From Bromus sterilis (lineage: Eukaryota > Streptophyta > Magnoliopsida > Poales > Poaceae), in contig OX465600.1 in the NCBI GenBank assembly GCA_950022295.1, positions 294,917,782 to 294,981,781 of the forward strand: a stretch of 64,000 bases of DNA, given 5' to 3'. Shown here piece by piece: positions 37,336 through 49,930 of this stretch (the first letter of the stretch is position 1; each line of letters opens with the position of its first letter). Under the pieces are notes generated by a model. That model was given only the letters and a program-made list of their open reading frames with translations. It was not told the origin of the DNA and searched no databases. Position numbers and translations under genes: made by a program.

Positions 37336-37466
37336 TGGGCCTGGCCATATGAAGGAAGGCCCAAGACACCTACAGTAGCCCACAAAGAGCCCACGAAGGG
37401 GTGCTAACTGGGGCGGTCGGACTCCGGCGCAAAAACCCCGCCGCAGAAAGAATCCTAAAACCCTAA
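37336..37466 (+). promoter_or_regulatory. Promoter with four site II motifs and a telo-box
   Basis: TGGGCC (37336), GGCCCA (37358) and GCCCA (37378, 37389) are site II-type motifs. AAACCCTAA at 37458-37466 is a telo-box. Together they are typical of plant genes for ribosomal proteins and ribosome biogenesis, which fits the gene that starts at 37515. An 18-base C run (37482-37499) follows in the leader. Confidence 0.72.
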
Positions 37467-37514
37467 CCTACCACCCCACTTCCCCCCCCCCCCCCCCCCA
37501 CCACACCACCACCA

Positions 37515-40500
37515 ATGGCGCCGCGCGGCAACCGCAGCAGCAAGAAGCCGCCGCCGCCACCGCGGGGCAAGGGCAAGGGAAAGCGCCCCTCCTCCGCCGC
37601 CGCCGGGGACGACCCCTTCTTCGAGGCGGAGCCCAAGCGCCGCCGCGCCCGCGCGGACGAGGACATCGAGAGCGGGGACAGCGACGACGACGCCCTCGCG
37701 CTGGGCGGCGCCGTCGTGGGCGAGGATGGGGACGAGGAGGGGGAGCAGGAGGACAAGGAGACGGCCGGGGAGAAGCGGCTGCGGATGAGCAAGGAGTACC
37801 TGGCGAAGGTCAGCGACGCGGTGAAGAGGAACAAGGAGGAAGAGGACGACGACGACGAAGATGACGAGGACGAGGACGATTTGCCTAGGGGCAGAAGGGT
37901 CGCCACGCTCCTCCGGAAGAAGCAGCTCGTGGAGAGCGGCAGGCAGCGCCTCAGCCTCGCCGCGAGGTGAGCTGTGATTCTCTGCTAGTACTTTTTAGTG
38001 TTCTCGCATTTCTTCCAGTTTAGAGATTCTCTGCTATAATCTCTGCATTGCTTGAACCAAAATGATGGACTAGAGTTTTAAATCTTGTGTGTGTGACAAG
38101 GCATTGCAATTTGCAGGGTGTTGCCGCCAGGCCAGGAGGACGGATTCAAATTTATAGCCAAGCACCGGCACCCGGTGACTGCGGTTGCTCTATCCAAGGA
38201 CAGTGACAAGGGGTTTTCGGCATCCAAAGATGGGGTTATCCTCCATTGGGATGTTGAGACCGGGAAAAGCGAGAAGTATCTGTGGCCAACTGAGAAGGTG
38301 CTGGTTGCGCACCATGCTAAAGCTCCTCTGTCTAAAAAGAGAAGCCAGCATGTGCTTGCGCTGGCTGTTAGTTCCGACGGGCGATACTTGGCTACTGGTG
38401 GCTTGGATAGGCACATCCATTTGTGGGATGTTCGATCACGGGAGCACATACAGGTGTGGTATTTTGTTGATGATATGAAAACTGACCATATTTTCAGAGA
38501 AATGCTTGCAAACTTGATTTCTTTTTTCTCCATCAAGCACCAAAATGTGTCACATTTTCTATTACCCAGAATTTGTAATGTCTCAACTAAAACAACACGA
38601 ACAAAAACTGAGAAACAAAAGGTACCCTACCCGGGCAGCCAAACACAGAAGCAAACCAAAACAACGATAAAAGGCAAACTGTACAACTAGCTAGCTGGAA
38701 CTAGAGATGTGTGTCTGGGGCTTTACCATGCTCGTGAAATTGAAAATTGGTTCACTTTATTAATTTGTGCGATGGAATGGCCAACATATATTATTTCCAT
38801 GTATATGTGTTTTATATCGGAGTCATACTGGCTAATAACCAAAATGTAAAGCGAGGCAATCCACTTATGGTTCATCCGAAATGTTTCTCGCATTTGCTAA
38901 GGCTGTTTCTAGGAAAGTATGACCGCCCCCTGATGTCACGTGTTCACTACCTACGAGACCCAAGATATTGCTGTCAGTAATTATCAATGTAGAATTGATG
39001 CAGCCCTTCATAGATACTTGTTTGAGATCTGTGTGGGATCTGTTACTCACTGGATATATTTCTTAGGTCAATTCACAGGGAGCTTGAGTTCCATATCAAG
39101 TTCCATGTACAATTGTAAGCTGTTTGTTGGTGATTCGGAGAGCAGCATTCTCAGTTGGGACTGTAGATGTTCTGTCGTTCAATGTTAATGTGTATAGCTT
39201 ACTTTTGCCTTGTAATATTCTGCCACTCTGTATCGATCAAACTTCAAATGCCTATTGTCCAGCGCCAAATTTCTAATAGTTGCCTTTCCCTCTTTTGAGT
39301 GCTTCTTATTTTGTTTTTGGCCCCTTCACTAGCTTATCGCACAAGATCTGTGATCCTTTTGGATCCACTCTTTACCATTGTGCACGCGTTTCTGAAAGTG
39401 ACATATACTATCACTACTGGTGTCCTCATGAGCCAGAGTTAATTTTACTATTATTGATGAATTATATTGTTTGCCCTGCTTATTCGATTTAATTCAGTGT
39501 TGTTTTCTGCTGTTCTGCAGGCATTCAGTGGACATAGAGGGCCAGTATCCTGTCTTGCTTTTGGCCTGGACTCTCCAGAGCTATTCTCTGGTTCTTACGA
39601 TCGTTCAATAATGCAGTGGAATGCTGAAGATAGAACATACATGCACTGCCTATATGGTCATCAGGGTGAAATATTGACAACTGATGCACTCAGCAAAGAT
39701 AGACTTCTGACTGTAGCACGGGATAGAACAATGCATCTTTGGAAGGTAATTTTGCCCTTAGCTCTGTTTCATTCGTTTTAGCTTCTACGCTTAAAATGTT
39801 TGTGCTGCTACCAGATCATGATGTGTTAGTCGTCAGCCTGCCTTGTGCAGGTCTAGCTGTTTTCAATAAATATATAGGCATAATAATGACCCTTTCATCT
39901 CTGTTTCATGCAACCAAGGAGAGATGCTTTAATTTCTCGAACAGATATATCTCTCTGTTAAGAAATGTAGGTGAAAACTTTGTGATGTCAGGACTTGCCT
40001 TTCCATTTAATAAACTTCCGATTCCTGGCAGATACCAGAGGAGTCACAGCTAGTCTTTCGTGCGCCTGCTGTGTCTTTGGAGTGCTGCTGCTTTATTGAT
40101 GACAAGGAATATTTGTCTGGATCAGATGACGGAAGCCTTGAGCTTTGGAGTGTTATGAGAAAGAAGCCTACTCACATAATAAAAAATGCCCATCCAGCAT
40201 TAACTCCTAGTTCACTTGACAGTGCCGATGAAAAGTTGCCCAAAGGTAACAGATACTTTCTCAATTCCGCTGCTCTTTTTTGTACAATGAAGAAAAGAAT
40301 AGTTTCTGTTGATGCAAGGTATGGTAGGATGTTTCAATTTTTTGTGTAGCTCCTTATAGTAATTTGGAACCTATGCAAAGATGTATTTGACCACAGATAT
40401 TAGCGTCTTTCTCTTTTTCACCATGGGTTGCTAGTTTGTTACTTGAGGTCAATGCAGAGAGCACATTGCCTTCCTGTATGCTCCCTATTTTCAACAACCG

Positions 40501-41238
40501 AGATTATGTGATGTTTATTCCTCGTGCAACTATGCAGAAAATGGAATCTGCAAGCCTGGAAGCCTTTCATCAGCTCATTCATGGATTAGTGCCGTGGCTT
40601 CAAGAAAAGGTTCTGATCTGGCTGTGTCTGGAGCAGCAAATGGTGTTGTTCGCCTTTGGACTATTCAACCTGATTCAAAAGGGATGCAGCCATTGTTTGA
40701 CTTGCCACTGGTATTGAACTCGCATTATTCTACTTAACCCTAGTGATTATTACTCACTACAGTCATGATTACCATAATGATTGTCCATAAATCTTTTCTA
40801 TATGATTCTGTTGTGAGTCTGATCTGGAATTTGCATGTGCAGGATGGCTTTGTCAATTCTCTTGCAATTGCAAAATCGGGACGCTTCATTGTTGCTGGTG
40901 TTGGCCGAGTAAGACTTTTTCCCATCCTTTTTATCTGAAGAACTTTGGCTGCATGCATCATATGATCCAGAGACCGAGAGAGTTGTCTCATAAAAAAATA
41001 TCTGAAGAAATGCAAAAAAGATGATCAATAATGGTGGTCGTTCTTATGTTTGCTCTCAAGAAATTTGGTTTAGCAGCAGTAAACAATGTATCATACACTA
41101 CTGCATCTTCACCAGCATAAACTGATATCTCCATTTTATTAGGAACCTCGTCTTGGAAGATGGGGCCGCGTTGCAACAGCGAAGAATGGGGTTGCAATTC
41201 ATCGGCTCAGTCTACAAGATGACTCTGAGGATTTGTAG
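37515..41238 (+). CDS. YAO: Nucleolar WD40 protein, YAO/RRP9 (U3-55K) family
   Basis: Seven exons: 37515-37966, 38117-38453, 39521-39745, 40032-40245, 40538-40710, 40843-40908, 41143-41238. They sum to 1563 bases (520 residues), and every intron is GT-AG. The family binds U3 snoRNA in the small-subunit processome and acts in pre-18S rRNA processing in the nucleolus; Arabidopsis YAOZHE is the plant counterpart. The N-terminus (residues 1-150) is basic then acidic, with PKRRRAR as a possible nuclear signal and a run of Asp/Glu. Residues from about 155 carry WD repeats: VILHWDVETGK, IHLWDVRSRE, IMQWNAEDR, MHLWK, LELWSVM, VVRLWTIQ. The C-terminal end has GRWGRVATAKNGVAIHRL. It is intact as read. 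Start: first ATG after the telo-box. The open frame past exon 2 to 38690 is intron read-through. Confidence 0.93.
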
Positions 41239-41800
41239 GGTAGATAGTCTGCGCATTAAGAAATACCCTACGGCTTGTCCATACACTGTCAAGACGAGAA
41301 AGATTGTACCAACACCGTGAGTGTCAGTCACACTTGCAAGCTGAAAGATCCAGGAAGGTTGAACCACAAGCTTCACATGCTACAGTTCTACGACGCACCA
41401 GCTTACCATTCTGTGAAGCCATTGCCGAAGGGAGCAATTTCTGTGTGCAAGCGCGGATGAAGCGGCGTTGGAATAGTTGGATGTGGAATGTGATGTCCAA
41501 TTTTTTTTCTCAGTTTACGTTGGGGGGCAGGTGCAGGTTTGAAACCCTAACTCTTGCCCCCTGCCGCCTAAGATGATTGACAAAGAAAAGCACTGAATTG
41601 TTGAGGTAGATTTTGGCAGGGAAACACTTTTTGTGGTATTGGCTTTGGCAGGAGACGTTCTCTGTAATAGCAAATTTTGATGGCTGGTAGGGATCTAAGG
41701 TGAAACTGAAATTTATGTTCTGTCCTCATTTGATACAGAAATGTAATGGTCGATATGAATCAGACGTTCCACAAGTAGCCATCTTGTTTTCGAAATAGAG
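41239..41800 (+). other. Probable 3' UTR and downstream flank of YAO
   Basis: No other gene seen. It has short frames and T-rich stretches; a clear AATAAA was not found, so the transcript end is not fixed. Confidence 0.4.
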
Positions 41801-42802
41801 TAATTACTTTTTATTTAGAGAAACTGCGCACATAATATTAACCCATAAGACAGCATAGTTACACATAAATGTGGAAACTTCTAGAGAAACAAGGATAGAG
41901 CAGGTGTCTTGGAGACTTCATAGAGAACACCGAAGGAAAAAAAATGAAGTCCTTCCTCATGTCTCCCCCGTTGGCGGCGGCGGCCGAAGTGGGATAGGAG
42001 AGGGGGGAGGGGGGGGGGGGGTCTGCATGTAGATAGGTGTAGGTGTATCTTTTCTTCTCCTTTCATGAGTTTCCTCCTTGCAATGATGAGTGGCGCATGG
42101 ATGATGACGCCTCGATCTACCAGTCTGCGTTCTTGGTGGATGGCGAAAGTGGTTGTTCTTCATCGGAGCTCTTTCAATAAGCTCGATCTAGGTTGTTGGG
42201 TGGCTCTGTTGCGACCTGCTATCCTCGGATCCTTTCATATCCATCATGGTGATGGAGGACGGGGTGAGGAGGATGCAGTTCATGGTGGTACTGCTCGACG
42301 GGTTGCTGCTATTTTTGGGAGCTTGTCCTCAGAGGCTCCTCTATGACGGCCTAGTGTCGCCTCGCCGTCGACTATATTGGCCGAAAGGCGGCTGCTCCAT
42401 GCTTTGGCGTTCGCGGCGGACTTCTATTGGTGTCATCGCTTCTTCTACCTCCCAGCCGGTGTGCCAAAGTGGAGGCTTTTCTGCTCCAGCATCACGGTGT
42501 TGTTCGGTGTCTTCGTCCCAAGTGGTTCTGTCCCCGACGACAACGGCGTTGGCCGTGACTGGATGCAACGGCGCGAGCTCGATGGTTAGAGACCTGATTG
42601 CTTTTCTGCTTTTAGTTTCAGGGTCCAGATTGTAACTTTTGAGCCCTTGGCTGTAATTTTGTACTTTCAAAGGGGCATCTATGTAACTTGTATCACCAAT
42701 CTCAGTTAATGCAGCTTGGGTCTTCGAGACCCTTCCCTTAAAAAACAATGGTTCTTTAAAGCATGGCATGATGATGTCATTTGTCCTTGTTTCTTATTAC
42801 CA
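41801..42802. other. Unassigned sequence, possible retroposed fragment
   Basis: It contains a G-run (42006-42020) and moderately GC-rich open frames (42065-42635) without recognisable domains. The stretch ending CTTCCCTTAAAAAACA near 42745 resembles the 3' end of a reverse-transcribed element. I could not find a target duplication. Confidence 0.3.
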
Positions 42803-43328
42803 TTAGATGATACCCCGCGCGTTGCTGCGGAACTGTTAACAAATAATTTAATGTTTTATAGAAAAATATGAATCTTAATATAATTTAGTTATTAAATCTT
42901 TTTTGAAAGATTGTTTATAGTAAAAATCTAAGAAAAATTGATGAAAGAACTAAAAATGAGTATGATTTTTATTCTATTATTTTATTACCTTGATAATATA
43001 CCGGCTAGACAATATAAGACGAAAATAATGTTGAGTGGAGAGAGTGGAGACATCACCCTTAGGTAAACCTAAAATAATGTTAACAACTATATATATGTGC
43101 ATTCATAAAAAATCACATAGAAAAATAAAATACGAGGTAACTCATAATTTGATTTTCTATTAAAAAATCACTTCTAAATCGTGAGGCTTAGTGCATAAAA
43201 ATATATATTTATTTGTGATAGATTCCATGAAGAGTTAGTGGAGAATAGGTGGACCTACTCGATGATGTCGATAGATTGCATGTCAAGAAAAATAGGTTAC
43301 TGGGGATGAACTATTTATGTATTATAGA
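42803..43328 (-). mobile_element. Non-autonomous Helitron-like element 2
   Basis: On the minus strand it starts TCTATAATAC and ends CTAA, with CCGCAGCAACGCGCGG just before the end. That 3' motif is the same as in elements 1 and 3. The flanks are A at the 5' side and T at the 3' side on that strand. 526 bases, AT-rich, no coding. Confidence 0.7.
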
Positions 43329-44859
43329 TTTTAGCTCCTGGGTGCGGCTACAATCATAGAAAGTAGACGGTTAATATAAATTTTGATGTAATTTTATTTT
43401 TAGTGGTCTTTTTACACCATGTTGTATTTTTATTGTACCGACTTTCGTTGTAATTAACACATATATGATTCCTTTTGGGTGGTTTTAAAGAAAAATAACC
43501 ATCATAGACCCTCATTGTCTGCCCGTGGAAGAGGCAAAATCCAACATACTATGGTTTAGGCTAGCGCCAAAGGCATAAAGATGTTAAGGGTCAAAGAGAA
43601 ACACATACCGATGTGGTGTGTCTGCCTGGGAAATTCCTCACGACAACATGGAATCCATATCCTACACATCTCATCATTGATGTTGGGATGAATGCAAGAT
43701 CTGCGACCAATGAGCCTTCATCCTTGTTATGCAAGCAACAACTTCTCCCCTTTGTTGGTGCCTCTTGTAGAGAAAACAACCAACAAATATGAGAAACATA
43801 AATCATGTCGCCTTGACGCCATCGTGGTGAAGAATGGTGTCCTGGAGAGCGAGGAGATGGAGGTGACCTTATTCCATACAGTGCCACACTGCATCGATGC
43901 TACTGGACAACCTACACCTACGTACTAACTAGGAAATAAATGGGAGCGGGGAGTCTCCCCCTCCTCCCGTCGTTGGATCAACAAACATAGATGGTGTGTG
44001 GGTTCGGGGTGGTGGGGGGGGAGTGAACACCACGTCGCCGGTGTACACTAAGAGGAGAAAGACTAAATCGGCTCCCTACCGCCAATAGAAAGGGAGCAAA
44101 CTTGTGTTGTTTGGTGGAGTTGCTTCATGTGTTGAGCAATTATCTTTTGGGTTTACGCCTTTACTGAAACATCATATGATACCATTTCCCTTCTGATTGT
44201 GTTATGTCATTGTAGCTAATATTGGTAATATTGTTGGTGCAACTAGTCTTGCCTATTTTATTGTTTGTTCAATCATGTTTGTGTGCTTTCGTGCCAATAT
44301 AGAAGCTATAACACAACATAGTTTAACAACCATTACCACCGAGTCTCGTACTATTATGTGTGATAACGAAAACATGAAACTTCTATGATAAAATACTAGT
44401 TATAAATTGATTAGACTTCTATGGACAAATGAGTTATCTGTTTTGACCAACATACAAGTAGTAACGAAAAAAGGTAATGAATTCTCTTTGGAATAATTGT
44501 TGTCGCGGAAGAAAGAGAGCATGAAAGATCTCTTCATACTCTATAGAAAATGAAGGTTCAAATGTTGACCTATGATACCATATATAAACTGCTCAATAAT
44601 CAATCAATTATATGGATGACTTCATTGTCGACTTTGGATGGTATGAATGAGTTATCTTATTAGGAACTCCCCATGGACATACTTTTCATTGATTAGGGTT
44701 TCTCGTCATAGAGATTCACGCCCGTATCAACAACCAAGCTAGATACATATATTAGTGTAGATGAAGGATGATTCCAAAATCGTAAGTGTTTATGTTATGT
44801 GGTAGGTTTGTTGTCCGATGATCAGTATACCCTTGATGATAAATTGTACTTCAAGAGAG
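43329..44859. other. Unassigned sequence
   Basis: Open frames at 43591-43928 overlap on both strands and match nothing I know. I see no repeat ends that would define an element. Confidence 0.4.
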
Positions 44860-45930
44860 TGACGAGGGGATACCCCCACGACTCCTCCCCGTGAGGGTAC
44901 CCGGTGTGTGTCAATACCGGTGGCCCACTAGAAGCCTCGGGAGGCCCAGCATCAACCTGCCAAGCCCACCCGAGGCTCCGACAACTGCATCGACATGAGT
45001 CCAAAACCGACATGGAGTGCAAGATTACGTAGAATAGGAAATCTCCTTGTAAACCTAGACGAACTCCTCGAGACCTAGCCTAGTATGTAAAGGCTAGGAG
45101 AGGGGACGTCTAGGACAATCCAATACATCTCACAATACCTCTGGCCTGAGCAATCTTGCCGGAACCACCACTGTAATCATGTCGGGGGAATTACACCCCG
45201 GTATACCAAAGTCCGCGATTCGACGCAATCGCCGACTGCCCACAGTCGGCTTCCAGCACACCTCCCGACTTCGTGTTGGTTGTTGTCCGAGGGGTCAATC
45301 AACGTGTTCCATTGATAATACAAGATGACCGCATCATCGGTCACATTGAATAGTGTAGCTATGTGGTGTCACATTGCATCACATCACATGTGTACCTGTT
45401 GTCTTCACCCTTTTGTCCTCACCCTTTTGGCCTCACCCTTGGCACCATGTATATAAGGTGGCCAAGGGATCACGATGGAGGGGGTTGTTGTCTCATTTTC
45501 TCACACACACATATGGGAGAGAGCAAGGGCTCTCTTCGCCCTCTCCCCACAACAGCTTCAGGAGCACCTCTGTACAGATATCTACCAGATAGTCAGACAT
45601 GTAGGAGTAGGGATTTTACCTCCACCACGAGGGTCCCGAACCTGGATACTTTGTCGTGTTCTTCACCGTGCGCTCATGCCTAGACCCGTCTGGAGCGCCA
45701 TCACATGCTCAGTGTTCCCATGGCATCTGCCATTACATATCGATGACAAATCGCCTCCGTCATATAATACATCGAGCAGGAAGTAGGAGTTTTACTGATC
45801 GAGGGCTCTAGACCTGGGTAAATCCTTGTCTCCTATTAGCCGATGATATCACCAACCTTGCACTCCTTTCCCTTCAATCAACCCACGATACCTAACCATG
45901 GGATTTGCCGAGGACCACCCTCGCCAGAGA
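44860..45930 (+). mobile_element. Decayed Tat-like LTR remnants
   Basis: TGACGAGGGGATACCCCC at 44860 and CGAGACCTAGCCTAGTATGT near 45068 match the Tat LTR (7597 onward) with many changes. The far end (45885-45930) has ACCTAACCATGGGATTTGCC followed by CACCCTCGCCA, matching the LTR's 3' end. Between them lies extra sequence, including a second LTR-like start near 45362 and a TATA box TATATAAGG near 45450. It may be one LTR with an insertion or two related LTRs. No PBS follows. Confidence 0.6.
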
Positions 45931-46536
45931 GTGAAATAAAAAAGGCATTCGACCTTATTCTTTACTACATAAGGTACACGAGGGCAATTTTCGTGGATTT
46001 TCATATCGTAGTGTGTATCTCGTTGACCCTATCCCTTGGACATGCAGATCAAAAGAGTGCCCATCGAGCTACTTTCAATCTCCATGGTGAAGTATTTCCG
46101 CCTTGCCCGATGTTGATAAGATTTTTGCCAGTGATGGTGTCCCGATCATCATTGATGATATCGCTGGCTTCTTCTGAACCAGATTGCATTCTTGTTATTA
46201 CTTATAGGGCCTTGTTTGTAAAAGGGAAGGCTATATATGTGATTTTTATTTCTTTTCAATCATTTTTTAGTATTGTATCAATTTTCATATAACATGCGAT
46301 TTTTGGGATTCTTTCCCCTATTTAAAAAGAAATAAAAATGAACCACTATCAACTCACATATAACGATAAAGATATTTACATATGTGACAACATTGTTTTT
46401 CGCATTGCATCGTATAAAATCTCCATCAACCATCCAAGATATCTTTAGGTGAGATGGTTGTTCCTTCACCTTAATACGAAAGGTCAATGTATGCAATAAA
46501 AAGGGATGACCATTGGAAAAACCGAAAGGTTTAAAG
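45931..46536. other. Unassigned sequence
   Basis: AT-rich, with no gene, no clear repeat and no recognisable element ends. Confidence 0.4.
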
Positions 46537-47465
46537 CATATCTAGCAGATTCTATAAAATGCTTCAAATTGTAAAATGACAGTCGTTTTACAGTTGGTCA
46601 AAACGGTCTCGTACCATAAAAATATCCAAATCCCCATTAAAAAAAAACTTCGTACCGTAGATACCCAATTTCAAAGGTAATTTTTGTAGAAAACTGGAAA
46701 CGATAAACGACTGGTGAGAGGGAACTTTTAGCTCCCGCGTGCTCCATCCTCGCCATCGCTGCCATCGTCAGTGATCGATTCTGGCCATCCCATCGCCACC
46801 GACCAGCGCTCCTCTTCTCTCTCTCTCTCTTTCTTTCTTTCTCTCCTCTATTTCTCCTCCCTCACCTTTCACTTTTTTTAACCATAACACCTTTCACTCC
46901 ATTTCTTCTATTCAAGGAACAAGACCCATGCCCACCAAGAACTTGGGAGGAGCTTTGCATTGGCTATCGCCTCTCTAGAGTCCTCTTTCCTCACTGCCGG
47001 TCGTTGCCTCGTCATGGCCCGCTCCAGCCGATCCTCGTCGTCTCATCCCGGAGCCCCTTCGTGGTGTTGGTGTTGCGCTATCACCCTTCCTCGTTTGGTG
47101 GGGGTACATGGCGTGGTGGTGCTACAATGCCATCCTTCCTCGTCTGGTGTTGCGTTGACGTCCTTCCCCGAGCAGGAGCCCCGACGTGCGGTAGCGCCCG
47201 CGAGCTCGCCCCTGTACCGACCAAGGCCATGAGGACCCAATTGCAATTTAGATTACACTTGTAGGGAGCTCATGATATTATGCAAGGATCTTATTGTAAA
47301 TTCAACTACTAACTAGTGGGGCTTCGAATTTGTTTTGAAACGTTTTTTACTTGATCGATTCTGCTGACAACGCGCAACATACTATAAAAACATTTATCAA
47401 ATTTTCCTAAACAATTTTACAAAATAAACTTTTATAGAATCTAGTACTTCATCTGTAAAGATCAC
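46537..47465. mobile_element. Possible MULE with captured GC-rich fragment
   Basis: The left end reads CTAGCAGATTCTATAAAATG. The reverse complement of the right end (near 47430-47445) reads TACTAGATTCTATAAAAG, so imperfect terminal inverted repeats bound the segment. The interior (46740-47270) is GC-rich and coding-like but has no recognisable domain. The 9-base target duplication expected of Mutator-like elements is not clear. Confidence 0.4.
46813..46846 (+). repeat. CT/CTTT microsatellite
   Basis: A run of TC dinucleotides followed by TTTC tetranucleotides. Confidence 0.85.
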
Positions 47466-47578
47466 TACTTTAATGGTCCAAATGTTTTTCTATCTTTTTA
47501 CGGTCAACGCAATCCACGTGAATAAGTTCCACCGCGGAATCGATCTGAAAAGGATAGCGCTAGGCATCAGACTACAAA

Positions 47579-48074
47579 TCTATAATACTATAATAGATTA
47601 TCCCACTATTTTATCTATCTCAACATGCAAGCATGCCACCTCATCAAAGGTCCACCATAATATGCATGAGAACAAGTCTTCATTATTAGTTGATCTCATG
47701 CACACATCCATTTAATGACACATGCAATCTCTCTCAATATGCATGTTTTTTTTTCTATTATATTACATCACTTTTAACATGCATACATGTCACATCATCA
47801 AAGACTCACGACAATATGCATGAGAACAAGTTCTTCGCTATTAGTTGATCTCATGCATACATCAATATAATGACACATGCCAACTCACTCAACATGCAAG
47901 GATTTTTTTTTCATTATATTACATTACTTATATTTAATAAATATTTTTAGCTACACAATAATAAAATACAATACATAAAATGTATGTTTAATTCAACTAT
48001 TCATGTTTCATGCAATCAATCATTTAAAATATATTGCAACTGATTTCCGCAGCAACGCGCGGGGTATCATCTAG
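47579..48074 (+). mobile_element. Non-autonomous Helitron-like element 3
   Basis: 496 bases starting TCTATAATACTATAATAG and ending CTAG, between A (47578) and T (48075). The 3' hairpin CCGC...GCGG precedes the end. Two near-tandem copies of a unit of about 155-160 bases contain AATATGCATGAGAACAAG and TTAGTTGATCTCATGCA. Confidence 0.75.
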
Positions 48075-49369
48075 TGTTTTACAATTTATCAGACTAGTCC
48101 TAGACCGTCCGATTGTAAGCATGGAGATCGTTTGATCTGGTAGTTAGGCTCCACTCGAGATTTGCTCTTTTGCTTCGTTAATTGGCTGGTCCTCATAACT
48201 GCTTCCACATTTCACGCCGATGCTTCCTCATTGCACGCTAAAAATTCTTTCAATTATTTCTTTCCATATGTCCCTTCCTACCCATCCAGAGTAAGAAAAT
48301 TGGCACACATAACCTACTAAAATTAGTATCGTGAGTTCACTAATGTAGTCGCCGATCATGTTTCTATTGTGACTCGTCTTTGCTTCCGACGTAGCCAAAG
48401 CTTGCTTCGATCTAACAAAAAAAAATCTGAGCCGAGTTAGTACACCCCCGCTCCGCTCCCCACCCCTTCTCCTCCTCCTTGTCTCCCCTAGATCTGTGCC
48501 GGCCGGCCCCTCTCCCTCCAGTCTCCGGCGATGCCGGCGTCGTGGTGGGTGGGGGACCCCTCCCTAGTAGTAGTTGTTTGCTTGATGTTGTAGTTTGGCG
48601 ACATGCCGGGAAGAAGTGCCTGGGTTCTCTGGCCGAGATCCAGCGCTGCTTGGTGGTCCTCGTCTTCGGCGCGGTGCTTCCATGGTCGAAGCCGGAGGCG
48701 CTGGTGAGGAGGACGGCCATGGATTCCATCAATAAAGGGCCAGGTCTGTTGAGTTGCCTTTGCTTGCTCCTCTTCCTCTTGTTGGTCACCGTGGTGGTGG
48801 GGGATTCGAGGTGGAGCTCAGATGCAATCTCTCCCAAGTCTCTGTTCTGCTGCAAGGGCAACTCCAGTCCCAGGATGGAAAGGGGCACTTGGTGGCTCTT
48901 CTTCTCTCTTGGGCACATCCATATTTTCCTGCTGCAGATGGGGTTCGAGCTTAACGCGGTGGCTCTCATGGTGAACGCGGTGGCGCCGTCGTCACCGAGG
49001 TACTGCATCCTCTGGCTGAAGGGCAGACGATTCATATTCCTCTGTGTGAGGCAGTTCCGCTTCTTCCTGGCAGTCAAGGTATGGCGCCCTCGTCGACCCA
49101 AGTGGTCTGTCCCCGGCGCCGACGAGGTGTATCCGGCGAAGAAGACGGTGGACCCAATCGCGTTTTATTTTACTCTCCAGGGTCGTTCTTACAAAAGTCC
49201 AGGGACTTGTCTGTATCTTTCTGTTTTTTCTAGGGTCGTTTGTAAGAGTCTGTAATCGTACTTAATTTCAATAAATTTTATGTTCAAAAAAAAGTACGCG
49301 CAGGTACGGCATGTTTGTTTGCTCATCAAAAGAAAAATCTAACAAAATGAGTTTCTACAGTATCAATCT
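48075..49369. other. Unassigned sequence with a long open frame (48479-49255)
   Basis: The 258-codon frame has no domain that I know. Its composition changes along its length and its translation includes hydrophobic runs. The segment ends in AATAAATTTTATGTTCAAAAAA near 49290, which suggests a retroposed transcript, but no matching target duplication was found. Confidence 0.25.
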
Positions 49370-49930
49370 GTAACGGTGGAAGCATAGTTTTGATTGTATA
49401 TGAGAGAAGCTTAATTTATTCAGATGCGTGAGAAGCATAGTGCGCTACTATTGGAAGCATGATTACTAGTATCTAACATAAATTGTATGTAACTATGTAG
49501 GAAGCATATATGTATTCGTGAACACTGCATGCAAAGTTGGTTTGTGTAAAGGAATCTCTCCATTCTTGTGCGCTGAAATAAAAATACAAAAATATTGGAT
49601 ACAAAATTAATAAATGTGTGCATCGATTATACATATGCGACCTTCCAATTATCTACTTTTGTAAAGAAGAGCATGTGCTTCCCAAGAAGTGGAAGTTTTT
49701 TTCAGCGTCAATATCATATATCTCCAATGAATAAAATTGTGGTTCACAAATCTTTCCGTCAACAATGCTTTCAAACAAGTTCGGAATTGGCTTTCAAAGA
49801 AAACAAATTCTGCTTCCATATAGATTGGAATTTGCTTCCATACAACAAGACGATACAAAGGAAGCACATCCCATCTACAGGCACAACACTCATGCTGCAA
49901 CATAAGCACGTCTTGAGAAGGAGCATCAAT
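49370..49930. repeat. Cluster of GGAAGCA / TGCTTCC motifs
   Basis: About ten occurrences of GAAGCAT, GGAAGCA or their complements are scattered in both orientations. Such motif clusters can mark the subterminal region of a DNA transposon; ends were not identified. Confidence 0.4.

Noticed and set aside
38118..38690. 190-codon frame read past the exon 2 donor
   Set aside because: After 38453 it is intron sequence; the WD-repeat homology continues at 39521.
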